Position numbers and translations under genes: made by a program. Under the pieces are notes generated by a model, which saw only the letters and a list, made by a program, of their open reading frames with translations, searched no databases and had not been told where the DNA came from. Shown piece by piece: positions 6,930-11,844 of a stretch of 11,844 nt of DNA (within the stretch, counting starts at the first letter, position 1; the number at the start of each line of letters is the position of its first letter). Origin of the DNA: Actinomycetota bacterium (GTDB taxonomy: Bacteria > Actinomycetota > Thermoleophilia > RBG-16-64-13). Location: NCBI GenBank assembly GCA_003157225.1, contig PMIZ01000524.1:1-11844 (forward strand), in the 5' to 3' direction.

Positions 6930-7162
6930 GGGTCAACAGTCTCATTCTAAGCTTGAGCTTTACTCATGGGCTTGCGAGGCATGGGGACGGCCGGATCGGG
7001 TTCTGGCACCCCACAGCCCGCGCGGCACCTCGTCGGATTTGGTGCCGGGAGGACTAGCCTGGGTCCTGGATAAGGGCGTAGAATCTGTGGCGGTTGGCAC
7101 CTGAGGGGCGTTTCATTCCGTCATGAGCCTGCAGGGGAAAGCGCAGGTAGGGGAGGCCGGCA

Positions 7163-8503
7163 ATGAGCGTAAGGCGTGTCCTAACCGTAAGGATACTCGT
7201 TATCTTGTCGGTGTTTCTCGCCGTTGCCGGCGTCGTTGCCGCCTGCGGCAGGGTCGACTCAATCAGCCGCCCCTCGTCGACCACCACCTCCGACCTCGCG
7301 CCGACAGCGGGGATCACGCAACCGAACGGGACCCTGCAAACGCTCTCGAGCGTTGACGGTTGGACCATCACTCTCATCCCCGGGACTGACAAGATACGAG
7401 GCCAGTACGACCAGATACCTGAGTCGGTGGGTCTATCGAGCAATCAGGGTGGGAGCCCGCCCGGGCCGTCGACGTTCGAGCCGAGCGTCGCGACAGACGG
7501 CGGCCGGGTCGTCTACAGCGCCTACTACGGCGGAAGGCCGCAAGTCTACCTCTATGACATCGCGAGCGGCACGGTCACGCAGGTAACGAACGACCCGGCT
7601 GACTCGCAGGCCGCCTACGGCGAGATGATCCAGGTGCAGATCTCGGGAGACTGGGTGGCCTGGCAGAGAGGCAACAACACCGGAGCCATCTTCCTCCACA
7701 ACCTCGCCACCGGCGAGACGAGACAATTCCAGCCTCGGGAAACCGTTACGTCCTGGCGCCTGACCGGCGGCCGCTTAGCCTGGGTGGAGGGGATAGGGTT
7801 GCAACAGGCTCAGTTATACCTCTACGACCCGGCGGTCGGTTCCCCCCAGACGATCGCTTCCGCACACGGGCTCGTGGGCTTTGCCATGGACAACAAGCAC
7901 CTCGCTTGGGTGGGTGGGGCGAACGGGAACGAAATGTGTCTGTACGATCTGGCGACCGGCAAGACCAAGAAGGTCACCGACGCCTCGCAGCACCCTGGAG
8001 ATCTTGTGCTGAGAGACGATGTGCTTGCCTGGGTCGAACGCTACGGCGACTTGAGCAAGCTTTTCGTCTGCAGCGTGCAGACCGGCGAAACAAAGGAGTT
8101 GGATGAGTTCGGACCCTTCAACCCGGAACTGCAGAGCGACGGTCGCTATCTCGCCTGGAACCGCGGAGAGGAAGCGACCGGCACCGAGGTGCGCGTCTAT
8201 GACACCAAGACGGGAGTGGTGATCAAGCTGGGCGACGTGACGGTGGAGGAAGACAGCTGGCCAGCCCTTGATGCAGGACGTATCGCCTGGACGCGCGCGT
8301 ACCGTCAGGTTGGGAAAGCGATGACGAACGAGGTGATAATGGTGCGCGACCTTCCTGACGGACCCGCGCTGCAACTCACCGACAGCCCCTGGATCGACCA
8401 GCCGCCGTCCATGAGCGGGGACCACATAGCCTGGACTCGGGACTCCAGCCCAGACGGTGTTCCGAGTCGCGCGATCTTCGTAGCCAGCCACACGGGGTCA
8501 TGA
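7163..8503 (+). CDS. TolB-like beta-propeller lipoprotein
   Basis: A 446-residue exported protein. Residues 1-28 are a lipoprotein signal: Arg-rich start, hydrophobic core (11-25), lipobox VAAC with lipidated Cys28. A low-complexity Ser/Thr/Pro linker follows. From about residue 105 on, seven propeller-like repeats occur, each with a strand of xxAW or similar (VVYSA, WVAW, RLAW, HLAW, VLAW, YLAW, RIAW, HIAW) followed about 20 residues later by a (L/V)-Y-D-x-x-T/S-G turn (VYLYDIASGTVTQVT, MCLYDLATGKTKKVT, VRVYDTKTGVV). This is typical of TolB/WD40-like beta-propellers, which bind proteins or polysaccharides at the cell surface. ATG 7163 has GGGGAGG six nt upstream. It stands alone with no operon partner and is not obviously linked to the redox genes. 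The partner is unknown. Confidence 0.85.
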   Translation: MSVRRVLTVRILVILSVFLAVAGVVAACGRVDSISRPSSTTTSDLAPTAGITQPNGTLQTLSSVDGWTITLIPGTDKIRGQYDQIPESVGLSSNQGGSPPGPSTFEPSVATDGGRVVYSAYYGGRPQVYLYDIASGTVTQVTNDPADSQAAYGEMIQVQISGDWVAWQRGNNTGAIFLHNLATGETRQFQPRETVTSWRLTGGRLAWVEGIGLQQAQLYLYDPAVGSPQTIASAHGLVGFAMDNKHLAWVGGANGNEMCLYDLATGKTKKVTDASQHPGDLVLRDDVLAWVERYGDLSKLFVCSVQTGETKELDEFGPFNPELQSDGRYLAWNRGEEATGTEVRVYDTKTGVVIKLGDVTVEEDSWPALDAGRIAWTRAYRQVGKAMTNEVIMVRDLPDGPALQLTDSPWIDQPPSMSGDHIAWTRDSSPDGVPSRAIFVASHTGS

Positions 8504-8598
8504 GGACCCGAGTTCTGTGAGTTCGGCATCGACGTCGCCCAAGCAACAGAGGTGGTACGCCGCGGCAGCGTGGTCGAGCCGTGGCTACTCACTCGGGC

Positions 8599-8651
8599 GA
8601 GGGGTACGTTTATCCTGATCGGGGGCATGAGTCAGAATAAACGTACCCCTC
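8599..8651. repeat. 20-bp inverted repeat with 13-nt loop (terminator or REP/MITE-like)
   Basis: Arms at 8599-8618 (GAGGGGTACGTTTATCCTGA) and 8632-8651 (TCAGAATAAACGTACCCCTC) pair at 19 of 20 positions, with loop 8619-8631. It starts 96 bp after the beta-propeller gene. No T-run follows on either strand, so a simple intrinsic terminator is less likely than a REP-type or miniature mobile palindrome. Confidence 0.65.
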
Positions 8652-8675
8652 AGGTCAGAAGAGAATGCTCGTTTT

Positions 8676-8727
8676 GGGACTCTGGAGCCCAAAGCGCGCG
8701 GGCTCCATTTGGCTGCGTCAGAGTCCC
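8676..8727. repeat. Two-tier hairpin
   Basis: GGGACTCT (8676-8683) pairs with AGAGTCCC (8720-8727). Directly inside, GGAGCCC (8684-8690) pairs with GGGCTCC (8700-8706), with a 9-nt loop. The 3' side carries a 13-nt bulge (8707-8719). That makes 15 continuous bases on the 5' arm, all paired. CCAAA/TTTGG offers an alternative pairing. Purpose unknown. Confidence 0.55.
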
Positions 8728-8767
8728 CCGATTGGCACATGTCACAGGTTCAATTCGGGGCTCAAAT

Positions 8768-8797
8768 GAAGAAGACCCTGATTTCCGGGCCTTCTTC
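8768..8797 (-). terminator. Terminator-like hairpin downstream of the tRNA-Met remnant
   Basis: GAAGAAG (8768-8774) pairs with CTTCTTC (8791-8797), and CCC with GGG inside after one mismatch, with an 8-nt loop. It lies 6 bp beyond the CCA end of the tRNA remnant, as tRNA terminators usually do. The tail on the minus strand (ATTTGAG) is only weakly T-rich. Confidence 0.5.
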
Positions 8798-8803
8798 TTC
8801 GTA

Positions 8804-8850
8804 TGGTAGCGGGGACAGGCTTCAAACCTGTGACCTTCGGGCTATGAGCC
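8804..8850 (-). pseudogene. 3' half of a tRNA-Met (CAT) gene
   Basis: On the minus strand the layout from the anticodon loop on is that of a tRNA: loop CTCATAG with anticodon CAT (8844-8846), anticodon-stem 3' strand CCCGA, variable loop AGGTC, T stem ACAGG/CCTGT (8815-8819, 8827-8831) around a 7-nt loop TTTGAAG, acceptor 3' strand CCCCGCT, discriminator A and encoded CCA (8804-8806). Upstream of the loop the sequence is ATCGG, which no longer pairs with CCCGA, and no D arm or acceptor 5' strand can be found. T-loop position 56 is T instead of C. So it is a truncated, decaying tRNA, typical of an integration (att) site left by an integrative element. Confidence 0.65.
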
Positions 8851-8863
8851 GATGGAATGGGAT

Positions 8864-8958
8864 CTTTGTTGGTTCTTGTTGGTCGAACTTGGTGCGCCGA
8901 AACCGCGTCGGAAACGGCCCTGCGGCCGGGCAACTCAGACGAACAAAGACGAACAGAG
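8864..8958. repeat. Imperfect 21-bp inverted repeat of tandem decamers
   Basis: The left arm (8864-8884) contains TTGTTGGT twice with a 2-nt gap. The right arm (8938-8958) contains GACGAACA twice, with 2 nt between copies. The reverse complement of the right arm matches the left at 16 of 21 positions, and 53 bp separate the arms. It starts 14 bp beyond the broken edge of the tRNA-Met remnant. The design resembles arm sites for a tyrosine recombinase, or an operator, but no integrase gene is in the window. Confidence 0.5.
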
Positions 8959-9128
8959 ACCCGCCGACGAACGCCTCGACCCACTCTCCCTAATCCGCCG
9001 GTCCGCCTTGCAGACGCCGGCAGATACCATCTTCACCGGCCGCCGAGGATTCGTGCGGGCAGATCGACATACCCCAGTTCGTCCGGACTCCCGAACCGTC
9101 AGAACGCGACTGCTTTCGTGGCCTTCTC
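8959..9128. other. Noncoding, no feature recognised
   Basis: This is the 170 bp downstream of the RdhA-like gene. Open frames cross it, but none has family features or a ribosome site. No clear terminator for the RdhA-like gene was seen. Confidence 0.4.
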
Positions 9129-10334
9129 CTACCGATTCTGCAGCGGGTACTCCAGGCAGGTCCTCTGCTTGTTCTTTTCAGTTGGGACCACCAGCTTGCC
9201 GTCGACCTCATCGAGCGGGAACCACCACTTCTGCGTGTGTTCGCGAGGATCGACGAAGTCATTCGCGATCACCTGTTGCCGCTGTCCGTCCACCCGCTCA
9301 TGCAGCCATTCGAGGCTGCCGTCCCACTCGGCGAAGTCACGCGGCTCCTGGCCCGGGATATGCCACGGGCATACCTTGGTGCACCGCCCGCAGACGCAGC
9401 CTTCCTTGTTGAGCACGTCGAAGTCCGAGCATACCTTGCTGTTCAGCTTCCAGGTGTAGTAGCCGTTGTAGAGGGTCTTGGGCCCCCGGGTGATGGCGCG
9501 GGGCGGACACTGCTCGGCGCATAGAGTGCATTTGCTGCAGTAGTCTTGGAGCCCAAAGTCGACGTAACCGTCGGTCTCGAGTTCCATGTCGGTGAGGACG
9601 CACGCGGCCTTGAAATTGCACCCCAGGAACGGATTGAGGATGATGCCCATTCGCGAGACCTCTCCTAGACCAGCGTCCAGCACGATCTGGGGCATGAGGG
9701 TCATGTACCGTTTCATGTTGGAAGCCTGCGCCTCCCAGCCCAGCCGGCGCACGTAGTTGGCCATGGTCTCGGTCTGCATCGCCAGCCGCTGATAGGTCTG
9801 GAAGCTCGCCCCGTCCACTATCTCCTCCCAACCGTTCGAGGCCGAGATCGTGGGGTCGTGTTTGCGGCACAGGAAGACGATCGCGTACTTGAAGGGAGCC
9901 TCGATCTCCCTGCCCTTCATGTTGTGGGTGTAGACGGCCGACTGGCTCAGGGGCCCGATACCCATCATGTCGGCGCCCAGAAAATGGCCCATCGCCTTGA
10001 GGTGCCGGCTCAGCACACGCGGATCTTCTGGGATGGGCGCCTTCTCGGGGGCCACAGGATTGAGCTTCCGCATGATGGTGTTGATGTGGTTCTGCATGTC
10101 GACCAGAGCCGCCCCTATGGGGTAGCGCACGGTCATGCGCGCGAATTCCCGCTGGATCTCTTCCCCGTATTCGCCGAACAGTGACTTGCCGAAGGGACTC
10201 TCTCGTTCGTCGCGCCGCTCGATGGGCCCCACGATCTTGTTGGTCGGCTTGTCCACCCGCTTCAAGAGATGGGTGGGCCATGGTCCGATGGGGCCGTCAC
10301 CGTAGAGGATGTCGTGATATCTGAGTCGATCCAT
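9129..10334 (-). CDS. Reductive dehalogenase-like cobalamin/[4Fe-4S] reductase, cytoplasmic type
   Basis: A 401-residue protein of the RdhA/QueG-type fold. Seen: GADMMGIGPLSQSAVYTHNM (120-139) in the cobalamin-domain region, EVSRMGIILNPFLG (225-238), VLTDMELETDG (246-256), cluster 1 Cys266/269/272/276 (C-x2-C-x2-C-x3-CP), and cluster 2 Cys315/318/322 followed by Pro with Cys302 or Cys313 as the fourth ligand. The family uses cob(I)alamin and two [4Fe-4S] clusters to remove halide or reduce other substrates. Respiratory RdhAs carry a twin-arginine signal and a small RdhB anchor. Here the N-terminus (MDRLRYHDILYGDG) has no RR motif, and no RdhB is seen. So a soluble cytoplasmic reductase is likely, and halide removal is not assured. 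GAAAGG lies 13 nt before ATG 10334, a long spacer. The electron donor could be an EFR1 protein (inference). Confidence 0.85.
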   Translation of the reverse strand: MDRLRYHDILYGDGPIGPWPTHLLKRVDKPTNKIVGPIERRDERESPFGKSLFGEYGEEIQREFARMTVRYPIGAALVDMQNHINTIMRKLNPVAPEKAPIPEDPRVLSRHLKAMGHFLGADMMGIGPLSQSAVYTHNMKGREIEAPFKYAIVFLCRKHDPTISASNGWEEIVDGASFQTYQRLAMQTETMANYVRRLGWEAQASNMKRYMTLMPQIVLDAGLGEVSRMGIILNPFLGCNFKAACVLTDMELETDGYVDFGLQDYCSKCTLCAEQCPPRAITRGPKTLYNGYYTWKLNSKVCSDFDVLNKEGCVCGRCTKVCPWHIPGQEPRDFAEWDGSLEWLHERVDGQRQQVIANDFVDPREHTQKWWFPLDEVDGKLVVPTEKNKQRTCLEYPLQNR

Positions 10335-10353
10335 GATCGTGCATTGACCTTTC

Positions 10354-10363
10354 GCTCATGAGC
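10354..10363. promoter_or_regulatory. Palindrome upstream of the RdhA-like gene
   Basis: GCTCATGAGC is a perfect 10-bp palindrome. It lies 19 bp before ATG 10334, immediately upstream of its GAAAGG ribosome site. It may be an operator, but a 10-bp palindrome alone is weak evidence. Confidence 0.25.
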
Positions 10364-10455
10364 TACCACAGGATGCAGGTAATAAGCGGCCAAACCGCGC
10401 GGGGACCACGGGCAAGTGAGAACGGATGGGTTGATCGTCGCGACTCAGCCACTAG

Positions 10456-10608
10456 CATACTACCTGGTTGGGTGGCGAAGGTAGCGCAGCAAGCGCGGCG
10501 GCCTGCGCCAACGGTTTCCGAGCCGCCATGTTGGTGGGCGCTGTTGTCACGCTGGTGGGGGCGGCCATCTCATGGATGGCGAAAAACACGGACCGATGCG
10601 ACGCCTGA
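10456..10608 (+). pseudogene. C-terminal fragment of an MFS transporter
   Basis: After an in-frame TAG (10453-10455) the frame is open for 50 codons to TGA 10606-10608. The segment ACANGFRAAMLVGAVVTLVG, followed by AAISWMAKNTD, resembles the last transmembrane helix and tail of EmrB/QacA-type MFS transporters (typically DGFRAAFLVGA). No start codon with a ribosome site and none of the other helices precede it. It is therefore a remnant between two divergent genes. Confidence 0.5.
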
Positions 10609-10880
10609 GGAGTCAAGGCTTGGGCGAGTACCATGGCCCGATGCTCTTGAACATGCGTCGGCGCGTTGCCTACTCCACAGGCGGGCGCATCAACTCTGCT
10701 CCGGTTTCGGTATCCTTGGTGGGAGTCAGGATGCCATGACCTTGCGCGCATGGCTCGGCAGAGGGCGTGCCGGCGGCCCGGCGTTGGCAAGGTCGTTGAC
10801 AGGTGGCCTCCAGGGGCGGCCGGATACCGCCGTTTCGCACGTGACCTAGCGATAGGAGTCGACAAAAGGAAGCAGAAGCG
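10609..10880. other. Upstream region of the DUF169 gene
   Basis: No gene recognised in 272 bp. TTGACA at 10796-10801 is a perfect -35 hexamer 80 bp before the DUF169 start, but no good -10 sits at 16-19 bp; GGATAC begins 20 bp on. AAAGGAAG ends 8 nt before ATG 10881 and is the ribosome site. Confidence 0.35.
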
Positions 10881-11627
10881 ATGAACCCACTCACGCTGGA
10901 CCTATCCATCTACGAGCGCTTCGGATTCGAAAACCCGCCCGTCGGAGTCAAGTTCCTCTTTGAAAAGCCGGAGGAGATCGAACGACTTGACACGAGGGCG
11001 CCTCTATGCGGGATGGTCGCCGAGGCACACCGGAGGGGGACTCCATTCTACGCCGACGTCAACAGTTACAGTTGTCCTCCGGGCACCCATGTGCTCGGGT
11101 GTGACTTGCCCAAGGCTATTGAGGCCGGCTATCTGGGACCCGAGCTCAAGGTATTCAAGGAACCGTATGCGAACCTGCGCGCGCTCGAGGCCGCGCCCAC
11201 TTTCGCGAAGGGCACTGTCAACTATGTTGCGTTCGCTCCGCTGGAGCACCTGGCGTTCACTCCAGATCTCCTCATCATCCTGACCGATACTACCAGCCAG
11301 GCGGAGATCCTCCTCAGGGCGCTGAGCTATACGACCGGCAAAGTGGTGACCAGCAAGATGACGCTGGTGGTGGGGTGCGCCTGGCTGTATGCCTACCCGT
11401 ACATCTCCGGGGAGGTGAACTACCTGACCACCGGCCTCGGCTTCGGTATGAAGGCGCAGAAGGTCTTCCCTGAAGGGAGGCAGTTGATATCCATCCCGTA
11501 CGACTGGCTGCCCACCATCACCCTTAACCTGCAGGAGATGCCCTGGGTGCCCCCGTCATATTCTGGCGAAGACCCAGACTTCGACAAAAGGCTGTTCGCC
11601 AAGTTCGGGTACTCGCTGGAACTGTAG
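10881..11627 (+). CDS. DUF169 family protein
   Basis: A 248-residue soluble protein of the DUF169 (COG2043) type. The N-terminal part has NPPVGVKFLFEKPEEIERL (18-36). Conserved-looking cysteines follow: Cys43 in APLCGMVAEA, Cys65 in NSYSCPPGTH and Cys74 in VLGCDLPKA. The middle, VNYVAFAPLEHLAFTPDLLI (113-132), and VVTSKMTLVVGCAWLYAYPY (155-174) fit the usual DUF169 core. The biochemical role of the family is not established. The Cys positions would allow metal, cluster or thiol chemistry, which is inference. It is divergent from the RdhA-like gene and followed by a terminator, so it is probably a single-gene transcript. No signal peptide or membrane segment. ATG 10881 has AAAGGAAG upstream. 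Confidence 0.85.
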   Translation: MNPLTLDLSIYERFGFENPPVGVKFLFEKPEEIERLDTRAPLCGMVAEAHRRGTPFYADVNSYSCPPGTHVLGCDLPKAIEAGYLGPELKVFKEPYANLRALEAAPTFAKGTVNYVAFAPLEHLAFTPDLLIILTDTTSQAEILLRALSYTTGKVVTSKMTLVVGCAWLYAYPYISGEVNYLTTGLGFGMKAQKVFPEGRQLISIPYDWLPTITLNLQEMPWVPPSYSGEDPDFDKRLFAKFGYSLEL

Positions 11628-11657
11628 CTAGGCCCGGGCTGGCGGGAGCCGGCCTCT

Positions 11658-11675
11658 GTGGGGCCGTAGCCCCAC
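11658..11675 (+). terminator. Terminator after the DUF169 gene
   Basis: GTGGGGC (11658-11664), loop CGTA, GCCCCAC (11669-11675), followed by TCTTGT. It begins 31 bp after the DUF169 stop codon. The stem is perfect; the T tract is short. Confidence 0.6.
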
Positions 11676-11741
11676 TCTTGTCCTCAGCGGTCTTACCATC
11701 GGGCCACGTAACGGTGTGCGTTCGACCATGATCCGGGCGTG

Positions 11742-11844
11742 GTGAGTAGCGGGAGGGAACCTCCCCCTCCCGCTCTCTCAGAACCTGACGGGTCCGTAAA
11801 CTCTCGATCTGTTTGCTTGAGCGGCGGCATCCGTTAGGATCAGG
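11742..11844 (-). mobile_element. Possible group II intron 3' end (domain VI), runs off window
   Basis: On the minus strand GGTTCTGAGAG is followed by a 10-bp stem (11765-11774 with 11748-11757; GCGGGAGGG-type arms, 7-nt loop) and then CTACTCAC. This order (domain V end GGTTC, TGAGAG, domain VI hairpin with TAC near the 3' end, terminal AY) matches bacterial class C group II introns. The domain V sequence to the right is not canonical, so this may be degenerate. An intron-encoded reverse transcriptase, if present, would lie beyond the right edge. Confidence 0.35.

Larger units (their letters stand above)
6417..7162. other. Noncoding stretch with possible IS remnants
   Basis: No convincing full-length gene. 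A hairpin ACGCCG/CGGCGT lies at 6556-6572, the short direct repeats at 6605-6657 and the small broken reading frame at 6795-6929 are listed separately, and a weak stem CCTGC/GCAGG (7128-7147) precedes the next gene. The longer frames here lack family features and good ribosome sites. Confidence 0.5.

Noticed and set aside
8684..8765. A degenerate plus-strand tRNA (GAGCCC ... CACAGGTTCAATTC ... GGGGCTC)
   Set aside because: Six of seven acceptor pairs and a T-loop-like motif occur, but the T stem does not pair and no D or anticodon arm can be drawn.
8768..8870. A plus-strand tRNA-Sec reading (ACAGG-CTTCAAA-CCTGT as anticodon arm with TCA)
   Set aside because: It is the reverse complement of the T arm of the minus-strand tRNA-Met half. 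No acceptor stem, long variable arm or T arm is found on the plus strand.
9337..10281. A 314-codon minus-strand frame inside the RdhA-like gene
   Set aside because: Shadow frame, Arg/Gly/His-rich, no family features. The other frame has both cluster motifs.
10452..10865. A 137-codon minus-strand frame between the RdhA-like and DUF169 genes
   Set aside because: No ribosome site or recognisable domain; it is partly antisense to the MFS remnant.

Overview
The window is about 60% GC and carries Shine-Dalgarno-led genes of anaerobic redox character. It looks like an accessory region of a high-GC anaerobic or facultative bacterium; an actinobacterial lineage is plausible, but nothing here fixes the phylum. 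Mobile-element debris is spread through it: a tRNA-Met 3' half, possible IS21-like end repeats, a possible group II intron end, and fragments of an MFS transporter and perhaps a transposase.

Left block, minus strand (4421 down to 1, running off the edge). The order of transcription is a DctP-like protein (4421-3402), a flavodoxin plus 2x[4Fe-4S] ferredoxin fusion of EFR1 type (3321-2371), a second DctP-like protein (2304-1303), and a third (1151-<1). The third stays open past its first domain and begins what looks like a second DctP domain, so it is probably a tandem fusion. None of the three DctP-like proteins has a visible signal peptide, and no DctQ/DctM membrane gene is in view.

Divergent right arm, plus strand. 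A 343-bp intergenic region holds a good sigma70-type promoter (TTGACA-N18-TAATAT), two 10-bp palindromes and a perfect 12-bp tandem repeat. It leads into a second EFR1-type protein (4765-5727), whose stop overlaps the start of a SnoaL/NTF2-like protein (5727-6416). The two EFR1 paralogs thus stand on opposite strands of one divergent locus, with one dctP-like gene between them.

Middle. A noncoding stretch with possible IS remnants (6417-7162) precedes a seven-repeat beta-propeller lipoprotein (7163-8503). A dense noncoding region (8504-9128) follows. It holds a 20-bp inverted repeat, a two-tier hairpin, a terminator-like hairpin, the 3' half of a tRNA-Met gene (minus strand) and a 21-bp imperfect inverted repeat made of tandem decamers. 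This arrangement suggests an integration junction.

Right block. A cytoplasmic-looking reductive dehalogenase-like protein (9129-10334, minus) and a DUF169 protein (10881-11627, plus) are divergent across 546 bp that contain an MFS C-terminal fragment. The DUF169 gene ends in a terminator, and the last 100 bp resemble the 3' end of a group II intron on the minus strand.

Working inference: the EFR1 proteins would pass low-potential electrons (FMN, two [4Fe-4S]) to a cytoplasmic reductive pathway. The SnoaL-like and RdhA-like proteins are candidate enzymes, and the DctP-like proteins candidate cytoplasmic small-molecule-binding partners rather than transporter receptors. Only the domain content, gene order and absent signal peptides are seen directly; the pathway and substrate are not known.
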